DNA of 64,000 nucleotides from Dicyema japonicum. Its lineage: Eukaryota > Dicyemida > Rhombozoa > Dicyemidae. The position numbers and the translations under genes were made by a program. The stretch's first letter is position 1. Every line of letters begins with the position of its first letter. The notes under the pieces were generated by a model that was not told the origin of the DNA, did no database searches, and saw only the letters and a list, made by a program, of their open reading frames with translations. Shown piece after piece: positions 1-10,894 of this stretch. The stretch lies in contig RDEW01000003.1 in NCBI GenBank assembly GCA_011109175.1, positions 496,001 through 560,000 on the forward strand, written 5' to 3'.

Positions 1-190
1 ATAAAGTGTGTCCTGCCCAGTGGAGGTTTAATCGTGAAATCATGTGTATCACTCTACGAAAGGGTTATTTTATTATTGAACTTCAAATTTATGAATCGTG
101 CTCAATCCCATCTTTTTTTTCCTTTAATTTCAAACATACCGTGAGGTCCTCTTAGAAAAAAACCCACACTTTACGCGATAGCCATATTAC

Positions 191-385
191 CTATAAACAG
201 AGTCCTTCCGGAACCAGCTTGCAGTTGTGGAAACCCCTCCATGGAGTGGGGGAGAGCAAATGATCATTTTTCTTGCCAGCCTGGCACAGGTGGATCACAT
301 GACGCCATTCTAGTAGGAAGGACAAAACATGCAGAAACTTCAACCAATTAGCCACGTAGCTCCACGTGGCGATATAGTCCATGTG
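191..385 (-). repeat. tRNA-derived SINE, family 1, partial
   Basis: This segment matches the SINE bodies at 13.7 and 51.2 kb along most of its length. It shares the run around GTTGTGGAAACCCCTCC and the GGTGGATCACATGACGCC block. Read on the minus strand, it begins with a tRNA-like stretch (GTGGCTAATTGGTTGAAG) resembling a polymerase III A box. The 3' hairpin tail is missing, so the copy is truncated. A 63-codon frame across it has no protein-like features. Confidence 0.6.
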
Positions 386-513
386 TGTTTGGCCTTTTTT
401 TTAAAGTAATTTTTAGATAAAAAAATATTTAAGATAACTTATATTGTAAAAAAAATAATCAAATATTATAATATTAAAAATTATATTAGTCCCCAAAAAA
501 ATTAATGTTAGAG

Positions 514-2634
514 TTATAGACCAGCTAAATAAGCAGCCCTATTCGAAACCCCGGGAATATTCGAATTGGACGAAAGATACCGTCTCATACCTAAGCGTTT
601 GTCAATTATATTTTTTATATAAATTATGTTGTCTGGGAATTGTCCCCCACCACATCCATTTAAAATTTGAAAACATTCTGAATTAGGTTCACCAATTTCA
701 CTGTTGCTTTCAGATAAACCACCATTTAATTCAGCGTGTTGTTCAGAAAGTTGCTCCAAAAATGTTTCTTCCTGAACTGCTTCTTGATTTTGATTATCTT
801 TCCCGCCAAAGTCACTGTGATTCTCTGATTGACGAGTGTTATCTTGATCAGCGTTTTCCGCTTGAGGTGGAGCATTTTCTTGGAGTTTGCTTTCATTTTT
901 CTGAAAGTAGAAAATACTATTTACTTTATCGTCGGATATTGGGGGTTGTTCGGAAAATGTTTCCTCGCAAACTACTTCTTGATTTCGACTAGTTTCTTCA
1001 GCAAAATCATTCGAATTTTCTAACTGGCGATTGTTGCTCTGATCAGTTTCTTGTGCTCGGGTTTGAGAATCTTCTTGGATTGTGTTTTCGTTTTCCTAAA
1101 AAGTATAAAATTATTGTTTACTTTATCATTTAATATTGGGGGTTGTTCGGAAAATGTTTCCTCGCAAACTACCTCTTGAGTTTGATTAGTTTCCTCGGCA
1201 AAATCATTTTGATTTTCTAATAGACGATTGTATTCTTGATCAGCATTTTCGACTTGGGTTTTAGATTCTTCTCGAAATCCATTTTCATTTTCCTAAAAAT
1301 AGAAAATTCTTTATTCACCTCAGCTATCGATATTGGGGGTTGTTCGGAAAATGTTTCTTCGCAAACTACTTTTTGAGTTTGATTAGTTCCTTCAGCAAAA
1401 TCGTTCGAATTTTCTAACTGGCGATTGTTGTCCTGATCACTTTCTTCTGCTCGAGTTTGAGAATCGTCTTTAAATGTGCTTTCAATTTCCTAAAAGTAGG
1501 AAATATTATTTACTTTATTGTATGATACTGGGGGTTGTTCGGAAAATATTTCCTCGCAAACTACTTGATTTTGACTAGTTTCTTCAGCGAAATCATTTGA
1601 ATTTTCTAACTGACGATTGTTGTCCCGATTAGTTTCTCCTGCTTGAGTTTGAGAATTTTCTGGATTAGCTTCTCCTGCTTGAATTTGGGAATTTTCTGGA
1701 TTAGCTTCTCCTGCTTGAATTTGGGAATCTTCTGGATTAGCTTCTTCGGCTCGAGTTTGAGAATCTTCTGGATTAGTTCCTTCAGCAAAATCATTTGAAT
1801 TTTCTAACTGACGATCGTTGTCTTGATGAGTTTCTTCGCCTTGAGTTGGAAAATCTCTTTCGGGTGCATTTCCATTTTCCTTAAAAGTAGAAAAATATTA
1901 TTTACTTTATCGTTTGATACTGGGGGTTGTTCTGAAAACATTTCTTCGCAAACTACTTCTTGAGTTTGATAAGTCTCTTCGGCAAAATCATTTTGATTTT
2001 CTAATTGACGATTGTATTCTTGGTCAGCATTTTCGATTTGGGTTTTAGATCTTCTTGGAGTGCGTTTTCATTTTCCTGAAAAGTATAAAATTATTATTCA
2101 CTTCAGCTTTAGATCTGGAGGTTGGTTCGAAAATGTTTCTTCGCAGACTACTTCTTGAGTTTGATAGGTTTCCTCAGCAAAATCATTTTGATTTTCAAAT
2201 TGACGATTGTTGTCCTGATCAGTTTCCTCGGCTTGGGTTGGAGATTCTTTTTTGGATGAATTTTCATTTCCTTGATACTGCCCATTTATTTTTACTTCTT
2301 CCTGAAACTTTGATGTTTGTCCTTCGCATCCTTTCGTCTCATCTTCCATAGAATTTGATGCAACGTTGACTTCTCGCTGAATTCGTAGTGAAATCGTATT
2401 TTTTTGACTTTTCAGAAACTTCTTTACTTTTTTTTCATCCATTTTTTTCGTGTTAGTACCATTGATCGCTAATATTTTATCTCCAATTTTCAATCCAGCT
2501 TTATCTGCTTGTCCTTCACGTTCTATTGTTCTAATATAATGACCTATGCCTTCCTTCCTTGAGTCTATAGTAAATCCACAAAAATCGGGTTTTTGAATTA
2601 TTTGTAAATCAAAACACCTAGTCGCAGTAATCAT
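514..2634 (-). CDS. PDZ-domain protein with tandemly duplicated acidic exons
   Basis: Exon 1 (2634-2102) encodes a PDZ domain at about residues 1-90. It has a GFTID carboxylate-binding loop and the GLKIGDKILAINGTN core, closest in style to NHERF/PDZK1-type PDZ domains, which tether membrane proteins to cortical scaffolds. The rest is low-complexity Glu/Asn/Gln-rich sequence. Six introns of 24-26 nt follow (2076-2101, 1880-1905, 1490-1513, 1293-1318, 1096-1121, 901-924). They separate near-identical exons ending in a CEETFSEQPP-like motif. Exons at 1489-1319, 1292-1122 and 1095-925 are each exactly 171 nt and in phase 0. Exon 3 (1879-1514) holds an extra 12-residue repeat four times (NPE-D/N-SQ type). 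The last exon ends at 514 with a distinct 80-residue tail. Exon 2 (2075-1906) is 170 nt and does not join exon 1 in frame with the expected splice site. Using an AG 22 nt further in would restore the frame. The PDZ call is firm; the cargo and the NHERF relation are not. Confidence 0.75.
1630..1775 (-). repeat. 36-nt coding minisatellite (4 units)
   Basis: Inside exon 3 of the PDZ gene, four consecutive 36-nt units encode NPEDSQTRAEEA, NPEDSQIQAGEA, NPENSQIQAGEA and NPENSQTQAGET. The units keep the frame, so copy-number change would alter length without breaking the protein. Confidence 0.8.
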
Positions 2635-2702
2635 TTTGATTGTTATTTTATTGTTATATTTAAAAATTTATATTTTTTTAAATTTATTAATTAAAATTAA
2701 AT

Positions 2703-2942
2703 TTAATTAATTATTAAAGTATTATCGTGATCTATTTCATTAGTACGTGCTTGTAAAATTAGAGTATTTGCAAAAAAATAAATAAAATGTTGATGAATCT
2801 GAAAGTCAGTTTTCATCATTAAATTAAGGACAAACACGTGGTTGACGACTGTAAAGTCTGAACTTTCTTGTTTAAGTAATTTTTCAAAATAGTTTGAATT
2901 TTGAACAAATTGACCGCATATTAAATATGAGACAAAAAACAT
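2703..2942 (-). CDS. possible small ORF of unknown function
   Basis: A 79-codon open frame begins ATGTTTTTTGTC. It carries no motif I recognise and no convincing membrane segment beyond a hydrophobic N-terminus. It sits in AT-rich DNA just upstream of the PDZ gene and may be chance. Confidence 0.15.
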   Translation of the reverse strand: MFFVSYLICGQFVQNSNYFEKLLKQESSDFTVVNHVFVLNLMMKTDFQIHQHFIYFFANTLILQARTNEIDHDNTLIIN

Positions 2943-2957
2943 AGGAATTTAAATATT

Positions 2958-3300
2958 TTATTTAATAGTCGGAATTTTTGTAATACATTGACCGCACAAC
3001 ACAAAAAGCAAAAGATTTCCTCCAATTTTTAGTAATGAATTAATTAGATTTGTCATGAGACGCCGAGAGATCAAAACGTGCATAATACGCGGTCCTACCC
3101 GATGATTTTTTGTTTGTCCCGCTCTCAATTGAAACTTTAGGTTCCCTTGCGCCTTCGACGCTGGAATTCCTGGGTCGTCTAGGGAATCAGATTTATTCAC
3201 TAACAGGAGATCTCCGTGAGTGCTAATGGTAGAGCGAATCTCGTTCGCCATCGTTAGAGGGAATAGCGACCCAGTCAGGTCGGCTACTGTATAACCCCGG
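2958..3300 (-). repeat. dispersed repeat, copy 1
   Basis: Read on the minus strand, this segment is clearly similar to 41745-41960 on the plus strand. Both contain GGCTATTCCCTCT-like starts, AGGAATTCCAGCGTCG, and GGGTAGGAC-GCGTATT blocks in the same order. A 97-codon ORF over it (2958-3251) is therefore better read as part of a mobile repeat than as a gene. A short piece of the same repeat (GGCGTATTTTGCC) also precedes the retroelement ORF at 38.1 kb. Confidence 0.6.
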
Positions 3301-4262
3301 TTAGTTGTCTTTTTGGTAAATTAATTAAATCGATCTGCCGATATGCCTCTCTAACATAATGTCGTAAAAAGGTCTCCCATCTACATTTCTTGCCTTCCTG
3401 ATTCGTTTACTAGACATTTGTCCTTTCTCTATCGATGTCATAACTCATTCAATATACCAGGTATCTTAGTGGTTATTATTGTTGTTTTTGTCACGATTAG
3501 CTGTGGTTTAATTCACACCGCTTCCTATCTGCTCGAAGGATTCTGCTCAGTTCCGTGCCTTCTTCAAATCCTCAGTTCTTCTACCTGGCTCAGCTGATGC
3601 CCAGTTCCTGGTCGGCGTCTAAAAAGTATATAGTAAACTCGTCTTAACGGCCAAATTTTACTGAAAATCCCCAAATCATACAGCAAACTCCTCTTACTAC
3701 CAACTGTAACAAGTTAACTGGAACCGCTTGACAAGGGGATAATTAAATTGGTAAAAATACCGTTTGAAGACGCCATGATATATTTGAGCTTTGCTTGGAA
3801 AGAAACCTGCCCAAACACCATGATTTAATCTTGCCAAATAGTGCAATGAAGAAATTTCTCACTACTGATGAACAGTGTTGAGAATTATAGTGATTTTGCT
3901 TTAAGGCCCAAATTAGTAGATCCTATGGCAGAAGAAAAGGATTTAATATCGAATTTGGGGATATTCTTTTAGAAAAACTTGAAGTAGAAATTGCTGTATT
4001 GCCAAAAGCAATAAATTTAATGTGTGCCATGGAATATTTGATGATTTTTCAGAACTTCGCCTTTTTTGTTAGTCTCCAGGTGAGTGTGTCGCTGTCAACA
4101 ATCTGGCTCCGAATAGCTGTCCACACACGTGGCGTCCCAAACGACTTATTTACCGTGGAGCATGGAAAATGACACCACATCTGGCCTATTCCCATCGCCT
4201 TTGTTTAAGCCTTTCATTTAAATTATTGCAAATTCAAACAAAAAATAAAAAGCAAAATTAAC
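3301..4262. other. intergenic, no gene recognised
   Basis: I see no coding frame with homology in this 960-bp stretch. The start (near 3290-3340) has an AACCCCGGTTAGTTG stretch resembling the end of a SINE tail. Confidence 0.4.
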
Positions 4263-6041
4263 TCACAAATAATTACAATCAAACAATATTTGATTAATCC
4301 CGTCATAAAAAATGGCTGGTTTGGCGGGCTCAAACTGTTTTGTTAGCAATTTAATAATCTCACAGCATATGATCCCCCCAAACAAGGAATCAACAGAATG
4401 TACGACAACCCCCTCAAATCATCACTAATCATTAAACAACGACTACAAATATCTCCTCATCTCCCCTAAAATACCATCTTCCACCTATCAATAATCCATA
4501 AACAAACAAATTCTCCAACCCCCAGATAAGTGAGGAAACAACGATATAACCTCTCCTGGCAGTCCTTATGGTCTACACGTGACCGCAACAAGAACCATCA
4601 CCAATTAATTTTTGACTCCCAAGAGAGGGGGTTGACTTGAATATGAGTCCACGTGACTGCTTACCTAAGGGAATAAAAAGTAATAGAACAGATAACTCCG
4701 ACCAGGTCATCGACGTCAGTTGACATATTCTGGGGGTAACAAAAAACCCAACGATATTATGACCCCCAATGAGTCTCTTGACTATGTTTGATACGCAATT
4801 AAAGTCATCTTTGGCCTTCTCTGAATATACTTTTCTTAGTTTGACGAAATGTGGAGTCTCCGAGATCATATCAGGGAGTTCCCCATCATGAGGCAGAAAT
4901 CCTGTAGTGATGAACCAATAAACCTGTGGTGGAATAAAATTCGTTAAGGGCACTCAAAATGTACCAGAATATGTCACAATGCTTGTTTTGCTGTATTTCA
5001 GTCCGAGACCTCTTCAGTAAGTCGTCAAAGTCATCCGAAATCTCCATTATAACCAATATGGACCGTATATGGGATAAGTGACCCCACAAATTCATTTTGA
5101 GCTTGTAGAATACATTCAGGGTCAATTTTTGTGGTGAATTGGACTACAATGAGAACAGACACAACAGTTGGCTATGAACTGCTTGAAAGTCCTCAAATCA
5201 CAGGGTATTTGTCCGTGATGCTCAATCTTCCACAGTTCGACACATTTATAGACGATTACAATCCATGGAATTGCCTCCAATTCCTAAATTTGTATATTTA
5301 TGACTTTGTCGTTTAAGGGGGTAAAATCGTCAAAGTACTCCTTCAGTTCAGCGAATGGATTTAACAACCGAAAATCAGGAATTCTGTGCATTCTGTTACT
5401 TTGGTATACAAAATGTTCAGGGTATGTAAATCTAACCAAACCAAATGGACCACGTGTGTGACAAACCACCAGGTATATATTCTTTTCATACAAAATATCG
5501 CTCAATTCGGCCAATAGTCTAGAAAAATAGGCATCATAAGGGTACTCTTTATTTATCGTTTGTGTCACCACAAGAACACTTGCTTTGTCAATAATTTCCC
5601 GCCTTTTAATAAAATTTGAAAAATTCTCAAATTATAAAAACAAGATGACCATTTGAAATACATTAATAACAACATCATTGTTTAGTTCTTTTAAGTTAAG
5701 CGAAATCTCCGAGGCTCGAGACTAATTGTAATCACAAGTGAGAAACCTTCCCCAAACTGGAGAGACTGAGGAAAAAACTACAATAGTAAAACGTAAAACT
5801 TATTATTGACGTCTTCAGAGGTGGCAGTTACATCATCGACAATCCCTATGTGACCAATTCCTGCTTAATATTAATTATAATACCAGCTAATATAAGATTC
5901 TTCAGTATTTCAGAGGCCAAAGTGTTTGACCCCATCACAATGCAGTGGGACTGTCTCAGTGCAACCTGTCCCCAAGTACCCCATATTCTATTGTTATTTA
6001 ATTGACCACCGAATCTGTCTATCATATTTATCCCCACTCAT
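4263..6041 (-). CDS. NAE1: NEDD8-activating enzyme E1 regulatory subunit (NAE1/APP-BP1)
   Basis: This is the regulatory half of the heterodimeric E1 that adenylates NEDD8 together with UBA3, the first step of cullin neddylation. The N-terminus reads MSGDKYDRQIR, then a 22-nt intron (5988-6009), then IWGTWGQVAL, matching the conserved E1 start. Downstream blocks follow the NAE1 order: EILKNLILAG, the segment around NIYLVVCHTRGPFGLVRF (5.4 kb), IPWIVIVYKCVELW with HGQIP (5.2 kb), the LPDMISETPHFVKLRKVYSE block (4.8 kb), and a C-terminal LFGGIICCEIIKLLTKQFEP block ending at 4263. The frames change repeatedly, as expected for many tiny introns. Only some junctions could be fixed, for example a 23-nt intron near 4730-4752. 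No catalytic cysteine is expected in this subunit. The start is the ATG at 6041, which puts KYDRQ in frame. Identity is very likely; exact exon edges are incomplete. Confidence 0.88.
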
Positions 6042-6044
6042 GGT

Positions 6045-6400
6045 TTGACACATTATTTAAATTTATAATATAAATTATAAAAATTTTAATTTATAAATTA
6101 AACTAAAACGTCTTCGATCACAAGAAAAGGACAGACGTCCTCCGATAGTCTTAGATTCCGTGGACGACCAAGGACCGTTCTACCGATAATCCTGGACGAG
6201 AGCCTCCAAAAAGGAAGAAGACATAGACAAACTAATGGAACTTGTTTGTGACAAAAACAAATGGAGGAGGATAACGTTGTCGTTTCTTCACGGAATCCGC
6301 GTTTTACACAACGGAAATGGTATCTTTGTTAGCCTTACATTTTGGCGTATTACTCATTGCATTAAAGGAACTTCGATCGGTAAAAGTTAGGCAGCAGACG
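6045..6400. other. AT-rich upstream region of NAE1
   Basis: AT-rich DNA directly upstream of NAE1 likely holds its promoter. No gene is recognisable further upstream. Confidence 0.3.
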
Positions 6401-6419
6401 TCCCTGAAGCTTGTTAGCT

Positions 6420-6600
6420 TTTGATGGCGTTAATAGAAACCGGTCTTGGATGGTTAAATGCGAGACTGAGTGAACTCAATTTTCGGAATTCGAACGATGC
6501 GATCCTTATCACTGAGGATATGTATGATTCTCCTCTGGAAGCCGATATTGATTAGATGCCAATAACGACGTGCGTCAACTTGTCACTAGGTCTTGTACTA
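6420..6600 (+). pseudogene. decayed RTE-like reverse transcriptase fragment
   Basis: One short open frame reads LNARLSELNFRNSNDAILITED, cut by TAG soon after. This resembles the palm motif of RTE/BovB-type reverse transcriptases, where L-RFADDIVLI-ED is usual. Here the FADD box has become FRNSND, so the catalytic aspartate pair is damaged. Flanking frames are broken. Confidence 0.4.
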
Positions 6601-7079
6601 TTATTTCATTTATATAAGAAATTCAAAGATCACCGAGAAGGAAGGTGATCCAATTGACCCCCGCCTGCGATCCTACTGTCTTCGAGAGTGTCTTCTCGAA
6701 TTTCTGCAGATGAACTCAATCGGCGCGTTCTTCATGACTAATGTCTTTTAAAATAAATTTAAAAATTATAAATTGTAACATTTCTTACAAAATTAAAAAA
6801 CTTAAAATATTATTAATAATTTAACTAGATTAAAATTTTATAATTTTCCCCACTTGAGGGTTTATTACTAAAAATTTCATTATTACTATTAAAATGATAA
6901 AATCTCTCCAAAATCGAGGTTTTTCCCCGCAAATAAGATTACTAACCCAGTTTAGCCAACATGTAGGAAACTGGCAACCTTCAAAACGCCCCGCTATGAC
7001 AAAACGTTCTAGAGATCCATGTTTTATAGTCGAATTTATTTTTTATTTAATTAAAAACAAAAATCATCGCTAAGTTAGG

Positions 7080-7165
7080 GGAAACATAGTAACTGGGTGA
7101 TTCCAGCTTCTCTTAGAAGCCTTCTCAACTTTTCTCGATGTTTTCCCGGGACCCTACGCACTAGT
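7080..7165 (-). repeat. LINE 3'-end remnant
   Basis: On the minus strand this reads an acidic/basic C-terminus ending in ELGIT-like codons and GGAATCACCCAGTT. This is the same ending found at 26.5, 40.0, 42.7 and 61.7 kb, where the last codons of the LINE ORF overlap the GGGATCAC tail. Confidence 0.45.
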
Positions 7166-7307
7166 CTTTATAATTGGAAATGATTATTTATTTTTGACTA
7201 TAATTATAAAAAATATTATAAATATTATTGATTATTATTTTAAATTTAGTTGTAAATGTCAGCGAGGAGGTATCTAAAAAAGAAAGATTCTTGAAAAGAA
7301 AAAGCTA

Positions 7308-7583
7308 ATTTTTGCAATTTACGAGAGTGGCGGTGATTGGAGACCACTTGCACGAACTATCGGAATTAACATGCCCACTGCTTATCGATGGATAAGGGAA
7401 GGAAATAAGGTCGACACAAGAGGAGGAATGAGACATCGTAAGCTTGAGGATGATCACATAAAATTCTTATCAGACAAAGTAATTCAAAATCCAAAGATTT
7501 CTCTCAAAACTCTACGAAACGAAATTTTTGATAATTTTCAACTAAGCGTGTCTTGTGAGTGTATAAGAAAACACTTGAAATAA
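7308..7583 (+). pseudogene. helix-turn-helix fragment, transposase N-terminus-like
   Basis: The frame is open from just after an in-frame TAA (about 7276). It reads LIFAIYESGGDWRPLARTIG, followed by a TAYRWIREG recognition helix and a second block LEDDHIKFLSDKVIQNP ... SLKTLRNEIFDNF ... SVSCECIRKHLK, then stops. Two consecutive helix-turn-helix segments of this size are typical of the DNA-binding part of Tc1/mariner- or IS630-like transposases. No DDE/D catalytic domain follows: the next 300 bp have only stops. The first ATG is at 7371, inside the first helix, so the real start is lost or upstream of an intron. A domesticated DNA-binding protein is an alternative. Confidence 0.5.
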
Positions 7584-7599
7584 TTTATTATTTTTTGTA

Positions 7600-8650
7600 A
7601 AATTAAACTTCCAAAATGTTACATATTAGTAAGTAGCCCGTGATCCTTTTACGATTTGTAAGGGAGTGTCATCACCCTTTCTTGGCTCCTTTTCCGCTAC
7701 CGACGGTCCATTGGCACTAGGAAAAGACTGATTTGGGTCCTAGAATCTCCGAGGTTTCGTCCTGAAGGTGCGCAAAACAAACTTTTCTCTCAGAAGGTTG
7801 CGTATTTTTTTCTTTGGTGGTATCGGTTTTCGCTGAGGCCTATCCTGGAGTGGCTGTCATCGTGAGGTTGGAAAGAGAAGTCATCACACAAGTGGCGTCC
7901 AGACCATGTATTCATTATTCATAATTTTGCACAGATCCACTCAAGATTTGGGTTCCTCCTCTCCCCCGGTAGAGATAAACAGGGTGCATGTCGAACTAGC
8001 GGCTGATATTAGGGCTCTTGCCTCTTTCCGCTATATCCGGGGTTATTATGTTTTTAACGTTGACGTAGACTAACTCCATTCGAGGCTCGTGCTACGGGAG
8101 CTCTAATGTCATATCCTAAGCTTCCAAGCGTAACCCGAAAGTACATAGTGTACGCCAGACCGTGGGATGAACACCGGGAAAGTTGAGATACTTAGTGAAG
8201 CTGGGATAACCATTCCTCCTAATTTGTCGGTGATTTTTGGTTTTCATAATAAAACTTCCGCACATACCTGGGGTTGGGTTGTACTTTGGATTATTGAAGA
8301 CCATAATAGGTGGAGGTAGATTTACAAAATACCCATGACCTGTCAGATTGATTATTTAACGTTTCCATGCCATTAAACAGCCAAGCGACGGAAACGTGGA
8401 ATTTATTGACATGTAATCAATATGGCTTTCCACAGAGAGGGTCATACTTCAGTGATAAAGTTCGTATTCCTTGAATCATTCTGGAATCCGAGGTCACCCG
8501 GTCGCCTCAATACGATCAATGACCCGTTTTATGAGCGTCACCAAATCCTTGGTATCAACAAGCTTATATGCCACCTGACATTTATGGAAACGAAGCTCCT
8601 TTAATGGGATGATTAATACACCAAAATTCAAGACTAAGAAGCACAGTGGA
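7600..8650. other. intergenic, nothing recognised
   Basis: Mixed-composition DNA contains short overlapping open frames on both strands (8116-8304 minus, 8422-8604 plus). None of them shows a domain, a paired frame or a tiny intron linking it to another. Confidence 0.35.
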
Positions 8651-8654
8651 AAGC

Positions 8655-8905
8655 CAAGCTAATGTGGTGTTATGTGGCTACTTGATTGGAGATTTTTGTT
8701 TGTTTCTTCTGTTCCTCCTCTTCCCTTTCTAATGGAGTAGCGCCATTTGATCCATCTGTCTCAGGTGGCGTCGTTTGCTAGGGTGACACAAAAAGGATCA
8801 TTTACTCTGTCCATTCCACTGGAGGTGTTCCAACAATGGACGTCTTCCACCTTTAATAATCCAAACTTAGGGAGCACTAGCACTTTAAGAAGTAAAGGAC
8901 ATAAA
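8655..8905 (+). repeat. tRNA-derived SINE, family 1
   Basis: This is the same family as 13.7 and 51.2 kb in the opposite orientation. It starts with a tRNA-like GGTGTTATGTGGCTACTTGA, then a C/T-rich block (CTGTTCCTCCTCTTCCC), then a GATCCATCTGTCTCAGGTGG core and GGATCATTTACT. The 3' hairpin is not evident. Confidence 0.6.
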
Positions 8906-8934
8906 TTAATCCAAGACATCGGGTGTTCTTAACT

Positions 8935-9060
8935 TCTTGTTGTTTTTGCTCGTGTGTGAGTCCCTAAGGCAATCTGGTTCCGTGGTGATCAATACTGACG
9001 ACGGCGTCCCTGTCAATCCCATAAATATTCATTATCTCTCCCTTATCGCCCTTCCTTGCA
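8935..9060 (-). repeat. SINE family 2, truncated
   Basis: This matches the 3' part of the family-2 SINEs at 28.9 kb (reverse complement) and 42.9 kb. The run is TGCTCGTGTGTGAGTCCCTA, then a TCTGGTTCCGTGGTGATC block and a TGACGACGGCGTC block. The tRNA-like head is absent. Confidence 0.55.
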
Positions 9061-9141
9061 TCAGAGTCAGTCACATCTCCTCTTCCAGCTTCTAATGGGA
9101 TAACATTATGAGTAAAGAACAATATAGTTTATCAGGGAATC

Positions 9142-9695
9142 ATGACACTGTGCCATTCCGCTAGAATTACTAAGCGGAAAATATATTTATTTAGCACAGG
9201 TCCCTTCGCCTTAAAGAAACTGCTGAAAAAAAAGTCACAGCCAAGAACGGACGTTCCTAGAGATCCGACAAGTATATTTGGTAGACTGGTTGATGCAATC
9301 GTGTTCCCGGTTTTTCTATACGGCGCAGAATCATAAATACTGAAAAAGGCAGATAGAGGAAAAATTGATGCTTTTGAAATGTGGTGCTGGAGGAGGTTAC
9401 TAAGAATCCTCTGGACTTCCAAAATAACAAACATCGATGTACTCAAACGGGTGGAGACGGACATTTCGCTAGAAGGAAAAATCGTAAAACACAGATTGGC
9501 GTTCTTTGGGCATGTTGTCCACTCTGATTCCCTGAAAAGAACCATTATGCTGAGCAATATTACTGGGAAAAGAAGACCTGGTCGACCGAGTACCCGGTGG
9601 CTATTCACGGTGGAAGACGTCACGGGAATGCTTATATCAAGGCTACTCCAAATTGCAACGGATCGGGAAGAGTGGAAGAAACTCGTTCATTAGAC
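9142..9695 (+). pseudogene. RTE/BovB-like retrotransposon, RT C-terminal part
   Basis: Two frames joined across a single in-frame TAA at about 9334 read as one protein. It contains the VFPVFLYGAES end of the thumb, then MWCWRRLLRILWTSKITN, a LEGKIVKHRLAFFGHVV stretch, GKRRPGRPSTRWL and DREEWKKLVH. This block order is diagnostic of the C-terminus of RTE-clade elements such as BovB and of many invertebrate endonuclease-reverse transcriptases. The palm and endonuclease domains are missing upstream, so it is 5'-truncated, the usual fate of LINE insertions. Confidence 0.8.
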
Positions 9696-9807
9696 ACGAC
9701 TTGATTGGACAACATAACATGCTTGGTTTTGTGGGAGAATATACGGCTGTTTTAGAATAAGACTAAATAAAAAACAACACAAAATAGTCAAAATATTTAA
9801 TAAAAAA

Positions 9808-10273
9808 TTAATATTTTGGAACTGAAATGTTTTTGGATGCCTTTGATCTTGATATGTACTTTAACTTTTCTTTCCAAACCTCAGAGACTTCTCCAAAGAA
9901 ACAAGGACCAAACTGACAGGAATAAGTCTGTTTGTTTGTGAGACGAGTAAAGTCGGAACGAATAAAGTCAGAATCTCGATTGAAATGAGCCACCAATGAA
10001 ATTACTGATTTAGACGGAAGACTGCATTTGATTACAAAAATAACTATTATTATTTGAGAATTTACTTTCCCTCCGAATATTTCACTCCCAGCTTTTTGAT
10101 TTGGTTTGGCAATTCTCGATGGCCATGATTTTCCATTTTATGCACAATTCCACTTCCTTGGAAAATCAAAGTCGTCGACTTTTTAATTATATCAAACAAT
10201 TCGCTCTTTGGTTACAAAAATTGGTTACTCGATGACCACTTCTTGTTATCAACGACAACTCATAAAACGGCAT
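9808..10273 (-). CDS. MRPS6: mitochondrial small ribosomal subunit protein bS6m
   Basis: The start MPFYELSLITR matches the bS6 first strand. A 23-nt intron (10206-10228) joins SGHR to SELFDIIKK. Then come STTLIFQGSGIVHKMENHGH and RELPNQIKK, the G-V-....GxRxLP segment of the family. The last exon reads IFVIKCSLPSKSVISLVAHF followed by NRDSDFIRSDFTRL, corresponding to the second half of the bS6 ferredoxin-like fold, and ends at 9808. The junction near 10050 is not clean. The best protein fit would require a 1-nt different phase than the visible 22-nt intron GTAAAT...AATAG gives, while a 44-nt version keeps the frame but loses a strand. The protein would be imported into mitochondria, although no clear presequence precedes it, as is usual for bS6m. 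Confidence 0.75.
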
Positions 10274-10354
10274 TACCAATATTTAAATTTTTTATATTAA
10301 TAAAAAATTAATTAAATAAATAATTTATTTAAATAATAACAAAGTAAATAAATC

Positions 10355-10720
10355 TTAATCTATCCATTCGAATCGATCGAAATCACCTTTTTTCTCTTCT
10401 GAGTTAACTGCTGCTTATCCCTTCTCTAAAATCAAGTCTGTCCTCTTCCCAGCATTCAATGGGGTGTCCTTGGAACTACTACATGCAAGTTCCACAAGTT
10501 GATTGAAAGCAGGGATGAACTCTTCATCAGAGCTCTATTCCATGTTTGTGTTCAGCACTCTTCAGAATTTTCTTCAAACGATTGATTGGATGTCCTCGTC
10601 TCCTCTTCTATAGAAAACTAGGAATATCTGAGATGTTCAGGAGGTCCCGTTCAGACTATCGGTAGTGTAGTCTTGGTTCCAAGAAATCAGGCTCGTTTGA
10701 GGCCATGATGGAGTTTCTGA
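10355..10720 (-). CDS. possible small gene, unrecognised
   Basis: Several short frames on the minus strand look protein-like. One starts MASNEPDFLEPRLHYR, another reads DEEFIPAFNQLVELACSSS, and a last one ends KKGDFDRFEWID. They may be exons joined by tiny introns, but I could not find a consistent set of GT-AG sites. I do not recognise the product. Confidence 0.3.
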
Positions 10721-10894
10721 AATTCAGCCTTGGGCACTTTTACCATTGGGGGAAAATCACTGAAATATTTTACTTACTACTCCAATTCTAAGCACGTGGA
10801 ACTTAAAAAGAACCCCCTCTAGCACCTTATATCCAATGATACTATACTTAGACTGAATGCCATCTTGATATTAACTTAAGTAATTTGATTAATT

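Noticed and set aside
2076-2101. Stop codon at 2098 as the real end of the PDZ protein
   Set aside because: The stop lies inside a sequence that matches the introns of the following units, and the downstream exons remain open. A short isoform remains possible.
2958-3251. 97-codon ORF as a gene
   Set aside because: The same DNA recurs at 41.7-42.0 kb, where the frame is not conserved, so it is a repeat.
9379-9693. Host gene encoding a 104-residue protein
   Set aside because: The sequence is the C-terminal block of an RTE/BovB-like retrotransposon.
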